Shown piece by piece: positions 1 to 6,571 of a DNA stretch of 12,234 nt. How positions within the stretch are numbered: position 1 is the stretch's first letter; the number at the start of each line of letters is the position of its first letter. Under the pieces are notes generated by a model. It saw only the letters and a list, made by a program, of their open reading frames with translations. It searched no databases and was not told the origin of the DNA. Position numbers and translations under genes: made by a program. Source of the stretch: Bifidobacteriaceae bacterium (GTDB lineage: Bacteria > Actinomycetota > Actinomycetes > Actinomycetales > WQXJ01); contig JAISCU010000079.1 in the NCBI GenBank assembly GCA_031265345.1, forward strand, positions 1 through 12,234, in the 5' to 3' direction.

Positions 1-1
1 G

Positions 2-664
2 TCAGGCGCGCCAGGAACTCGATTCCTTCGCCGCCACCCAGGCCGCGACCTGCGTGCGACGCTGCAGACCCATCTTGGCCAGCAATGACGTGATGTGGTT
101 CTTGACCGTCTTCTCCGCCACGCCCAGGCGCTCGGCGATCTCCCGGTTCGACAGGCCTTCACCGATCAACGCTAGGACCTTATGCTCAGACGGAGTCAAA
201 TCAGCCGTCGGGTCCTCGTGGTCGGCCCGTCTGCGAGTCAAGGTGCGCTCGTCGAGCAGGGTCCGTCCTTGCGCGACCGCCCGGATCACATCCGCGATTT
301 CGGCTCCACGAACCGACTTCAGGAGGAATGCGGCGGCGCCGACTTCGAGTGCGGCGGCCAGCGCGTCGTCGTCGTCGAAAGATGTCAGGACGACCGGCCG
401 GGCCGTCGGAGCGGCGGTCTGCAACTGTTTCATCAGATCGATGCCGGTCCCGTCGGGAAGGCGCAGGTCAACCAGGATAACGTGAGGGTTGACCAGCACG
501 GCGCGGCGCAGGGCTTCGGCAACTGAGCCGGCCTCCGCGACCACCCGCATTCCGTCCGATCGTTCGACTACTTCGGCGATACCGCGGCGGACGACTTCGT
601 GGTCGTCCACGATCATGACATTGATTTGGCTGAGGGGTCTGGGTTCGAGGTCACTTCCTTGCAC
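2..664 (-). CDS. LuxR/NarL-family (DosR-like) response regulator
   Basis: A 220-residue two-component response regulator, presumed to be a cytoplasmic DNA-binding protein activated by phosphorylation from a histidine kinase not present in the window. The receiver domain (about residues 14-130) shows the acidic pair D20/D21, the phosphoacceptor D66 in VDLRLPDG, T94 and the conserved lysine K116. The C-terminal LuxR-type helix-turn-helix (about 155-212) contains LTPSEHKVLALIGEGLSNRE followed by IAERLGVAEKTVKNHITSLL, close to the DosR/DevR subgroup as I recall it. The start is GTG at 664. No convincing Shine-Dalgarno precedes it, but a promoter-like pair ends 7 nt upstream, so the mRNA may be leaderless. 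The ATG at 616 (M17) would cut into the first receiver beta strand. It lies 60 bp beyond rnc on the same strand. The signal it senses cannot be inferred. Confidence 0.93.
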   Translation of the reverse strand: MQGSDLEPRPLSQINVMIVDDHEVVRRGIAEVVERSDGMRVVAEAGSVAEALRRAVLVNPHVILVDLRLPDGTGIDLMKQLQTAAPTARPVVLTSFDDDDALAAALEVGAAAFLLKSVRGAEIADVIRAVAQGRTLLDERTLTRRRADHEDPTADLTPSEHKVLALIGEGLSNREIAERLGVAEKTVKNHITSLLAKMGLQRRTQVAAWVAAKESSSWRA

Positions 665-701
665 GCCGCTAACCCTAGCGTGACCAGCCGAGCCTCACCA
701 A
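665..701 (-). promoter_or_regulatory. Candidate leaderless promoter of the response regulator
   Basis: Read on the minus strand, TTGGTG (plus 696-701) and TAGGGT (plus 672-677) are separated by 18 nt, and TAGGGT fits the actinobacterial -10 pattern TAnnnT. Exactly 7 nt lie between the -10 box and the GTG at 664, so transcription would begin at or next to the start codon. The -10 box lies inside a short perfect inverted repeat, CGCTA-accc-TAGCG (667-680), which could be an operator, perhaps for autoregulation. The assignment is pattern-based inference. Confidence 0.45.
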
Positions 702-724
702 GTGGCAACGCCGATTTGAGTGCG

Positions 725-1462
725 TCAAACCGATCCGGAATGCTCGCCCCGCCGCGCCGAGTCGGCCCGCAAGCGTCCGTAGGCGTCCTCGGCCGCCCGC
801 TGTTCGGCCATCTTCTTCGACGTTCCGGCGCCGCGGCCCCATTCGCGGCCATCTGCCGAGACGGTCGCCTCGAAGACTCTGGCATGGTCTGGGCCGGTGC
901 CGTCAGCCTGGTACTCGACCGGGCTCATCGCCAATGACGAGACCAGTTCCTGAAGGGAGGTCTTCCAATCGAGCCCCGCCCCCAAGCTGGCGGCCCGCTC
1001 CAAGGTCGCTTCCAGCAGCGACAGAATCGCCTCCCTGGTGATGTCGAGGCCGTGACAGAGATAGACGGCGCCCAACAACGCCTCGAGGGTGTCGGACAGA
1101 ATGGAGTCTTTGTCCGCCCCACCGGTGGTGGTCTCCCCGCGCCCAAGCAAGATATGGGGGCCGATCCCGATCCCCCGAGCCACGCTGGCCAAAGCCCGCT
1201 GCGACACTGAAGCGGCCCGCATCTTGGCCAACTCGCCTTCCGGCAGGTCCGGATGGGACCGGTACAGATGCTCGGTCACCACCAGGCCGAGCACCGAATC
1301 GCCCAGGAACTCCAACCGCTCATTGGTCGGGATGCCACCCGCCTCATGGGCGAACGAGCGGTGGGTCAGCGCCAGGACCAGCAACTCCGCGTCGATTGTG
1401 ACACCGAGTCCGTTCAGCAACCGCTCAGCCGCCTGCGGGCCGATAGTCACTGCACTGGTCAT
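725..1462 (-). CDS. rnc: Ribonuclease III
   Basis: A 245-residue double-strand-specific endoribonuclease that processes rRNA precursors and some structured mRNAs. The N-terminal catalytic domain has the family signature NERLEFLGDSVLGL (residues 47-60). Metal-binding acids are E51, D55, D124 and E127, the last two in SDTLEALLGAVYL. The double-stranded-RNA-binding domain spans about 167-237, starting at the DWKTSLQEL region and ending in the basic GTSKKMAEQRAAEDAYGRL. Length is normal. It starts with ATG at 1462, with a GAGGCGG-like ribosome binding site about 10 nt upstream, 18 bp after the rpmF stop. Position behind rpmF and the DUF177 gene is the usual bacterial arrangement and suggests co-transcription. 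In many actinobacteria mutM and smc follow rnc; here a response regulator follows instead. Confidence 0.97.
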   Translation of the reverse strand: MTSAVTIGPQAAERLLNGLGVTIDAELLVLALTHRSFAHEAGGIPTNERLEFLGDSVLGLVVTEHLYRSHPDLPEGELAKMRAASVSQRALASVARGIGIGPHILLGRGETTTGGADKDSILSDTLEALLGAVYLCHGLDITREAILSLLEATLERAASLGAGLDWKTSLQELVSSLAMSPVEYQADGTGPDHARVFEATVSADGREWGRGAGTSKKMAEQRAAEDAYGRLRADSARRGEHSGSV

Positions 1463-1480
1463 GGCCAGACCGCCTCAGGC

Positions 1481-1675
1481 TCAGTCCTGGAACTCGCTGC
1501 GCTGGGCCGCGGCGTACATCCGGCCCTTGTAGGTCCCGCAGGTGGGGCAGGCATGGTGGGGCCGGGTCGGCGCGCCGCAATGCGCGCAGTCGGTCAGCGG
1601 GGTCGCGGAGGTCTTCCACTGGGAACGGCGGGTTCGCGTATTGGCTCGGGAGAGCCTTCGCTTCGGAACAGCCAC
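1481..1675 (-). CDS. rpmF: 50S ribosomal protein L32 (zinc-ribbon type)
   Basis: A 64-residue large-subunit ribosomal protein. It opens with AVPKRRLSRANTRTRRSQWK, the typical L32 N-terminus. Four cysteines, C30, C33, C43 and C46 (C-x2-C-x9-C-x2-C), show that it is the zinc-binding C+ form. The start is a GTG at 1673-1675, just 2 nt after the TAG stop of the upstream DUF177 gene. The reading frame remains open further upstream, but L32 begins at exactly this AVPKR motif. There is no strong ribosome binding site, only purine-rich sequence inside the end of the upstream gene, so translational coupling is likely. The frame ends EFQD with TGA at 1481-1483. Confidence 0.96.
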   Translation of the reverse strand: MAVPKRRLSRANTRTRRSQWKTSATPLTDCAHCGAPTRPHHACPTCGTYKGRMYAAAQRSEFQD

Positions 1676-1677
1676 GG

Positions 1678-2265
1678 CTAAATCTCGTTTCTTTCGTCTT
1701 CCAATATGTCTTCCAGGACGGCCCAGCGCGGATCGACCGCACCGTGGTCGTGCCCCGGCTCGTCTGCCAGCCGGACTCCGCACTCGGAGCAAAGCCCCTC
1801 GCAGTCCTCCCGGCAGAGCGCCTTGAACGGCAACGACAACGCCACCGCGTCTCTGACCGGACCGGTCAGGTCGATGGTGTCGTCAACGACCGTCAGCTGG
1901 TCCGGGTCCTCGCCCAGGTCCGGCGCGGCCCGATCCGAACGCCGGGACCGTTCCACCCGCTCAGGGTACGCGAACAGCTCCTGGAAGGTGACCTCCACCG
2001 GGAGGCTGACCCGATCCAGGCAACGCCCGCATTCGCCCAGCGCCGTCGAACGCACGGTCCCGGTGGCGAGCACTCCCTCCAGCACCGATTCGAGCAACAG
2101 CTCCAACTCGACCGGTTGGCCTTCGGCAATGCCGATCACCTCGGTGCCGATCACCTCTGACGCCTCGAACTTGATCGTCGCCTGCTCCGATGCGCCGGGC
2201 CGACGCTCCAAGTCCATGACCGGCACGGTCAACTCGGGCGCTGGTGCGGTGCTTGATTCAGGCAT
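1678..2265 (-). CDS. DUF177 / YceD-family protein
   Basis: A 195-residue member of the DUF177 (YceD) family, which is almost always encoded directly before rpmF, as here. The family is linked to 23S rRNA accumulation or 50S biogenesis in plants and bacteria, but its biochemical role is unclear. Visible marks are the paired-cysteine motifs GECGRCLDRV in the middle and LCREDCEGLCSECGVRL near the C-terminus, with an acidic end (DILEDERNEI). The start chosen is ATG at 2265. Extending further upstream in frame would give an uncharacteristic Arg/Gly-rich N-terminus and overlap the end of coaD. No Shine-Dalgarno precedes the ATG; TATCTA ends 5 nt before it, so a leaderless transcript is possible. 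The stop lies 2 nt before rpmF. Confidence 0.9.
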   Translation of the reverse strand: MPESSTAPAPELTVPVMDLERRPGASEQATIKFEASEVIGTEVIGIAEGQPVELELLLESVLEGVLATGTVRSTALGECGRCLDRVSLPVEVTFQELFAYPERVERSRRSDRAAPDLGEDPDQLTVVDDTIDLTGPVRDAVALSLPFKALCREDCEGLCSECGVRLADEPGHDHGAVDPRWAVLEDILEDERNEI

Positions 2266-2277
2266 GTGTCTAGATAA
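2266..2277 (-). promoter_or_regulatory. Possible -10 element before the DUF177 gene
   Basis: On the minus strand TTATCTA (plus 2271-2277) sits 5 nt before the ATG at 2265, in a locally AT-rich patch of an otherwise GC-rich window. It lies in the only sizeable gap (68 bp) of the recG-rnc series. No clear -35 is visible and there is no ribosome binding site, which would fit leaderless initiation. The fit to TAnnnT is imperfect, so this is a weak call. Confidence 0.25.
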
Positions 2278-2333
2278 GTTCGAATTCGCGAGTGGTTTCG
2301 GCTCCGCCGGACCGGCTGAACCGACCTGCCAGT

Positions 2334-2831
2334 CTACTGCACGGTTCCGCTGGGCCCAAACACGTCCGCCAGGGCGTCCCGCACCGCGGGCGTCACATAG
2401 GCCGACACGTCGCCGCCGTGACGGGCCACGTCTTTGACCAACGAACTGGAGATGTGGCCCCAACTGGGCGCCGCCGCCAAGAAGACTGTCTCTATGCCCG
2501 TCAGGTCCTTGTTGACCAGCGCCATCGGTTCCTCATGGCCCAGGTCCTGGCCGTCGCGCAGGCCTTTGACGATCGCCACCGCGCCGATCTTGCGGCAGAA
2601 CTCCGCCAACAGGCCGGGCACTTGGGCCACCTGCACGCCAGGCAGTTCCCGCACGCAGTCCTCGATCAGGGCCACGCGGACGTCGACAGGCAGGAGCGCC
2701 CGTTTGGCCGCGTTCACCGCCACGCCCACCACGACCCTGTCGAACAGCCCCGCGGCACGCCTGATCACGTCGCGGTGGCCGAGGGTGATGGGGTCGAACG
2801 AGCCCGGCACCACCGCCAATCGCTTCTTCAT
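2334..2831 (-). CDS. coaD: Phosphopantetheine adenylyltransferase
   Basis: A 165-residue enzyme that transfers AMP from ATP to 4'-phosphopantetheine, giving dephospho-CoA, the penultimate step of coenzyme A synthesis. The nucleotidyltransferase signature is GSFDPITLGH (residues 10-19), with T16 and H19 as the T/HxGH motif. The KGLR motif and the C-terminal ISSSLVKDVA motif, equivalent to the family's ISSTxVKE, are also present. Length is typical of the hexameric bacterial enzyme. The ATG at 2831 has a strong ribosome binding site (GGAAGGAGAG), and the start codon overlaps the rsmD stop as ATGA (2828-2831). The rsmD-coaD pair is a common conserved arrangement. Confidence 0.97.
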   Translation of the reverse strand: MKKRLAVVPGSFDPITLGHRDVIRRAAGLFDRVVVGVAVNAAKRALLPVDVRVALIEDCVRELPGVQVAQVPGLLAEFCRKIGAVAIVKGLRDGQDLGHEEPMALVNKDLTGIETVFLAAAPSWGHISSSLVKDVARHGGDVSAYVTPAVRDALADVFGPSGTVQ

Positions 2832-3658
2832 CCGCTCTCCTTCCTCGTTTGCCTCCCAGGTTCGCTTCCCGACCCCGCTCCAGGCGCACGATGCCGTCCG
2901 CCCGTCTTCCCGCCCACCGCCGCGTTTCCGCCCAGGTCGGCCCCGGCGTCCGGCGGCAGGCCCCGGTTCTGGCCGTCGGCCCGAGCCAGGTGAAGGGCGG
3001 TCTCGCCGTACTTTCGCACACCGATATCCTCCCAGCCGGACGGCCAGGCCACGGCCGGGGATCGCGTCGACCGCTCGACAACGACCACGGCGCCGGCGGC
3101 GAGCCAGGCCGGCCCAGCGGCATCGTCCAAAGAGCCAGGCCAGGCAGACGAGTCGTACGGGTCACGCGACGGAGTTGAGCCAGACGCCTGGGCGGACTGA
3201 CCTGGCGGCGCCCGGCCGGGGGGAACGGCCATCTTTCCGAGCACGGCCTCGACCCGCGCCGTGGGAAGGTCATAGGGCGGGTCCGCGAAGACCAGGTCGA
3301 ACGGACGCCCTCCCGGCGGCGGCCGGGCCACCAAGGCCTCGACGGGAGCCGTGACGACCCGCAACTGGTCGCCGAGGCCCAAGACGGCGGCGTTCGCCCT
3401 GATCACGCGCGTGGCGGCGGAAGCGGAATCGACCGCTACGGCGCTCGCCGCGCCTCGCGAGAGGGCCTCCAGCGCCAACGCCCCGGAGCCGGCGTAAAGG
3501 TCCAGGACGGCCTTGCCGCGCCAGCCGAGCGGGCCGCCGAACAGCGCCTCGAGCACCGAGAACAAGGCTTCGCGGACGCGGTCGGAGGTCGGCCTGGTGG
3601 CTGACGGCGGGACCTTGATGGTGCGGCCGCCCGCCTCCCCCGCGATGATCCTCGTCAT
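2828..3658 (-). CDS. rsmD: 16S rRNA (guanine(966)-N(2))-methyltransferase RsmD
   Basis: Methylates G966 of 16S rRNA using S-adenosylmethionine. The N-terminus MTRIIAGEAGGRTIKVP followed by TRPTSDRVREALFSVLE is typical. SAM motif I is VLDLYAGSGALALEAL (51-66) and the catalytic motif is DPPYD (126-130). At 276 residues it is far longer than the usual ~190. Two regions account for this: a Pro/Ser/Gly-rich insertion at about 146-184, after the DPPY domain, and a tail of ~47 residues after LHLARADG (from 230), rich in Gly and Arg and probably disordered. The core fold appears intact because the strand AVVVVERS and the KYGETALHL segment follow the insertion. ATG at 3658, 7 nt after the recG stop; it overlaps coaD by 4 nt. 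Confidence 0.93.
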   Translation of the reverse strand: MTRIIAGEAGGRTIKVPPSATRPTSDRVREALFSVLEALFGGPLGWRGKAVLDLYAGSGALALEALSRGAASAVAVDSASAATRVIRANAAVLGLGDQLRVVTAPVEALVARPPPGGRPFDLVFADPPYDLPTARVEAVLGKMAVPPGRAPPGQSAQASGSTPSRDPYDSSAWPGSLDDAAGPAWLAAGAVVVVERSTRSPAVAWPSGWEDIGVRKYGETALHLARADGQNRGLPPDAGADLGGNAAVGGKTGGRHRAPGAGSGSEPGRQTRKESG

Positions 3659-3665
3659 GGCCGCC

Positions 3666-6062
3666 TCATCCCCTCTCCAAATAGTCTTCGCGCCCGGCCA
3701 GCAACGCGTCCACGGCTCCGAGCAGGGCGGGGTGTCGGTCCAGCGACGGGTCCTCGGCGATCACGGCCTCGGCGGCCTGGCGGGCCTCTGCGATCAATTC
3801 ATGGTCGGTGGTGAGCCGCACCAGTTTGAGCGACGAACGGCCCGATTGGCTGTCCCCCAGTATCTCGCCCTCGCGCCGGGTCTCCAGGTCCACCTCCGCC
3901 AGGGCGAAGCCGTCGCGGCTCTCCTCCATGGCCGCCAGGCGCCTGGCCGCCACCGACTCGGCTTCGGCCTCCGACACCAGCAGGCAGATCCCCGAATCGC
4001 GCCCGCGCCCGATCCGGCCCCGCAATTGGTGCAGTTGGGACAGGCCGAAGCGATCGGCGTCGAGCACCACCAAGGCTGTCGCCTCGGGCACGTCGATGCC
4101 GACCTCGATGACGGTGGTGGCGACCAACACGTCGATGTCGCCGCGCTGGAACGCCGCCATGGTCTGGTCCTTCTCCTGGCTCGTCATGCGCCCGTGGAGG
4201 GCGGCCAGCCTGACACCGGCCAGAGCCGGTTCGGCCCGCAGCTGGTCCAGTGTCTGCGAAACCGTCGCCAATGGACGCTTCGCGGCTTGGCCGGTCCTCG
4301 CCGGCCCGTGTGGCTCGGCGATGGGGAAGGCCAACTGGCCGCGTGCCTGAGCGCCGCTCTCAGCGTCAAGGCCAGAGCTCCCGTCCGAGCAGCCGTCCGA
4401 CTCGGCGGGGAACAGCTCCGATCCGGCCTCCGGCTCGCCAGGTTCGATGGCGGGGCAGACCACGAAACCGCGGTGACCGGCTTTGACCTCCTCAGCCAAG
4501 CGTTCCCAGACCCTGGGCAGCCAGCGCGGGTGCTCGGCGGGATTCACCCAGGTGGTGACGACCTCCGGACGGCCCGGCGGAGCCTCGCCCAGAACAGTCA
4601 TGCCGAGATCCCCGAACACCGTCATCGCCACCGTCCGGGGGATCGGCGTGGCCGTCATGACCAGCAGGTGCGGGCGGTCGCCGCCCCTGGCGCGCAGGGC
4701 GTCGCGTTGCTCGACCCCGAACCGGTGCTGCTCGTCCACCACCACCAGCCCCAAGTCCTGGAACTTGACCGATTCCTCTAGTAGGGCGTGGGTGCCGACC
4801 ACGATCTGGGCCTCCGCGTGCTCGATCTCATTCAGCAACGAGACTCTGGCTTTGCCGGGCATGGCCCCGGTCAAGAGCCGCACCGTGACGCCTGCAGGCT
4901 CATCATCTGTCCCGCCGTCGAGGCCGCCCAATAGCTGCTCGATGGTCCGGAAATGCTGTGCCGCCAGGACCTCGGTCGGGGCTAGCAGCGCAGCCTGACC
5001 GGCGGCATCGGCCACCTGGAGCATCGCCCTGAGGGCCACGACGGTCTTGCCGGATCCGACGTCGCCTTGGAGTAGTTGGTTCATGGGACGGTCCGAGGCC
5101 AGCAGCTGGGCCAGCTTGTCACCGGCCTCGCGCTGGCCGCCGGTCAGCGCGAACGGCAGGGCAGCGTCCAGGCGGGCCACCAGGCTGTCCGCGCGGGCGG
5201 CCAGCGGCCTCGGCCTGGCGGCGGACCCGGTCTCGAGGCGATGGCGGCGCCGAGCCAGGCCGGTCTGCAGGACGAAGGCCTCCTCGAAGCGGAAACGACG
5301 CCTGGCGGCCTGCCACTGGCTCGGGCCGCGCGGATTGTGGATCTCCCAGAACGCCTGGCCCAGCGGCGGCAATTGACGGGCTCTCAGGACTCGCGCGGGC
5401 AGGGGATCGAGGACGGCGTCATCGCCCAACGCCAACAACGCGGTGCGGATCGCCTTCTGCAGCTGCGGCGACTGGATGCCCGCCACGGCCGGGTAGATGG
5501 GGATCAGGCGGTCCGCAAAGCGGGGGTCCTCCGCCGCCATCGCGTCCTCCCAGACCACTTCGGGGTGGACGAGCTGTTGGCGGCCCCGGTAGAGGCTGAC
5601 CTTGCCGGTGAACAGGCCCATCCGCCCGACCCGGTACTGGGACGTGTAGAAGTCCACCAGATGCCACTTCTTGAGGAAGAAAGTGAGCGCCAGTTGGTGG
5701 TCGCCGTCCGTGATCTCGACGCCCACCAGCCATTGCGTGCGCTGCTTGATGTCCCTGACCGAGACGCTGGCCACACGCGCGTTGATCGACACGACCTCGT
5801 CCAAGCGCAGGCCGCCCATGTCGGTCGGGATCCTCGGGTCGTCGTAGCGTTTCGGATAATGGCGCAGCAGGTCGGCCACGGTCCTGAGGCCGGAATCGGC
5901 CAGTTTCTTGCCACCGCGACCGACAACCTTTTCGATCTTGGACGCCAAGTAGGCGTCGGCCTGACCGGTGGCCGCGCTGCCGCGCTCGCCGCCCCGCCCG
6001 GAACCACCGCCCTTAGTAACATCCACGCCTGCCAGGCTATAACGCCGGTCTGACACCGTCAT
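3666..6062 (-). CDS. recG: ATP-dependent DNA helicase RecG
   Basis: A 798-residue superfamily 2 helicase that remodels stalled replication forks and branch-migrates Holliday junctions. The N-terminal wedge/OB region includes TVADLLRHYPKRYDD. Helicase motifs follow in order: Walker A GDVGSGKT (333-340), DEQHRFG (443-449), MTATPIPRT (469-477), IDVLVATTVIEVGIDVP and LRGRIGRGR (680-688). The C-terminal REGEILGDSQSGRSSLKL motif is intact. It is about 100 residues longer than E. coli RecG, partly through a low-complexity segment at about 545-600 between the second-domain motifs, a place where I recall other actinobacterial RecGs also being expanded. ATG at 6062 is used; a GTG at codon 13 is an alternative, since the first ~35 residues are Gly-rich and not conserved-looking. 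First gene of the minus-strand series leading to rnc. Confidence 0.96.
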   Translation of the reverse strand: MTVSDRRYSLAGVDVTKGGGSGRGGERGSAATGQADAYLASKIEKVVGRGGKKLADSGLRTVADLLRHYPKRYDDPRIPTDMGGLRLDEVVSINARVASVSVRDIKQRTQWLVGVEITDGDHQLALTFFLKKWHLVDFYTSQYRVGRMGLFTGKVSLYRGRQQLVHPEVVWEDAMAAEDPRFADRLIPIYPAVAGIQSPQLQKAIRTALLALGDDAVLDPLPARVLRARQLPPLGQAFWEIHNPRGPSQWQAARRRFRFEEAFVLQTGLARRRHRLETGSAARPRPLAARADSLVARLDAALPFALTGGQREAGDKLAQLLASDRPMNQLLQGDVGSGKTVVALRAMLQVADAAGQAALLAPTEVLAAQHFRTIEQLLGGLDGGTDDEPAGVTVRLLTGAMPGKARVSLLNEIEHAEAQIVVGTHALLEESVKFQDLGLVVVDEQHRFGVEQRDALRARGGDRPHLLVMTATPIPRTVAMTVFGDLGMTVLGEAPPGRPEVVTTWVNPAEHPRWLPRVWERLAEEVKAGHRGFVVCPAIEPGEPEAGSELFPAESDGCSDGSSGLDAESGAQARGQLAFPIAEPHGPARTGQAAKRPLATVSQTLDQLRAEPALAGVRLAALHGRMTSQEKDQTMAAFQRGDIDVLVATTVIEVGIDVPEATALVVLDADRFGLSQLHQLRGRIGRGRDSGICLLVSEAEAESVAARRLAAMEESRDGFALAEVDLETRREGEILGDSQSGRSSLKLVRLTTDHELIAEARQAAEAVIAEDPSLDRHPALLGAVDALLAGREDYLERG

Positions 6063-6162
6063 GTCGCGCCCGCCGCCCCATCGGCCGCCTCAGTGCCTCG
6101 ACCCACAATCCAAGTGCCCCCGACTGCCCTTGGCCATGCACCGACGATCGGAGGAGGCGGAT

Positions 6163-6309
6163 ATGGCCATGCCCGCGACTGCATCGTCCAAGACGATCTA
6201 TGACGCGCTCAACCTTGACTGGGTGCCATCCGAGTTGAACGACTTCGACTGGGAGGTCGAGCGCGACCAATCGCCGGGCCGCGAGGTGGACTTGACGATC
6301 ATGCGCTAA
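6163..6309 (+). CDS. Small acidic protein of unknown function (48 aa)
   Basis: I do not recognise this 48-residue product. It begins [20 protein letters not shown] and continues through an acidic, Trp-containing middle ([12 protein letters not shown]) to LTIMR. It has no cysteines, signal peptide or membrane segment. Evidence for a real gene: GGAGGAGG at 6150-6157 is placed 5 nt before the ATG at 6163, one of the best ribosome binding sites in the window, and the third codon positions are strongly G/C, as in neighbouring genes. In-frame ATGs at 6061 and 6136 lie before this site and are less likely starts. It is divergent from recG (100 bp between starts) and 62 bp before rpmB on the same strand, so the two may be co-transcribed. 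Function cannot be inferred. Confidence 0.7.
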   Translation: MAMPATASSKTIYDALNLDWVPSELNDFDWEVERDQSPGREVDLTIMR

Positions 6310-6371
6310 GCTATCCAGGTTGCCTCCGCGCCGTGAGGCCGGACCAATCCATCGTCTTCAGGAGTTTCATC

Positions 6372-6557
6372 GTGGCTGCCAAGTGCGAAATCTGCGGCAA
6401 GAAGCCTGGCTTCGGCTACAACGTGTCCCACTCGCATCGCCGCACCAAGCGGCGCTGGAACCCGAACATCCAGAAGGTACGCGCCAAGGTCGACGGCACC
6501 CCCATGCGCCTGAAGGTCTGCACGCGGTGCATCAAATCGGGCAAGGTCACCCGCTAG
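6372..6557 (+). CDS. rpmB: 50S ribosomal protein L28 (zinc-ribbon type)
   Basis: A 61-residue large-subunit ribosomal protein. The sequence [20 protein letters not shown] and the following [11 protein letters not shown] are diagnostic. Cysteines C5, C8, C50 and C53 form the zinc-binding set of a C+ paralogue; actinobacteria often also carry a cysteine-free copy elsewhere, switched by zinc supply through Zur. No Zur-box-like dyad is evident here. The start is GTG at 6372, with AGGAG at 6360-6364. The frame ends KSGKVTR with TAG. It runs opposite to its neighbours recG and thiL; only 14 bp separate its stop from the thiL stop, with no room for a terminator between them. A TTGACG at 6292-6297 and TATCCA at 6312-6317 are only 14 nt apart, so no promoter is called. 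Confidence 0.97.
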   Translation: MAAKCEICGKKPGFGYNVSHSHRRTKRRWNPNIQKVRAKVDGTPMRLKVCTRCIKSGKVTR

Positions 6558-6571
6558 CTTCCCACCGGCAC

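Noticed and set aside
2285..2320. Terminator hairpin after coaD
   Set aside because: Only an imperfect, mismatched stem can be drawn and no T-run follows, so it is not distinguishable from background.
2266..2463. Longer N-terminus for the DUF177 protein, starting at 2463
   Set aside because: The added 66 residues are Arg/Gly-rich, overlap coaD and do not resemble the family; the ATG at 2265 gives the normal N-terminus.
3513..4781. A 422-codon open frame on the plus strand
   Set aside because: It is antisense to recG and the start of rsmD, with low-complexity, Arg/Gln/His-rich composition and no motif; long antisense frames are expected in high-GC DNA.
6292..6317. rpmB promoter TTGACG/TATCCA
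   Set aside because: The spacing is only 14 nt, too short for a normal vegetative promoter, and shifting either box loses the match.
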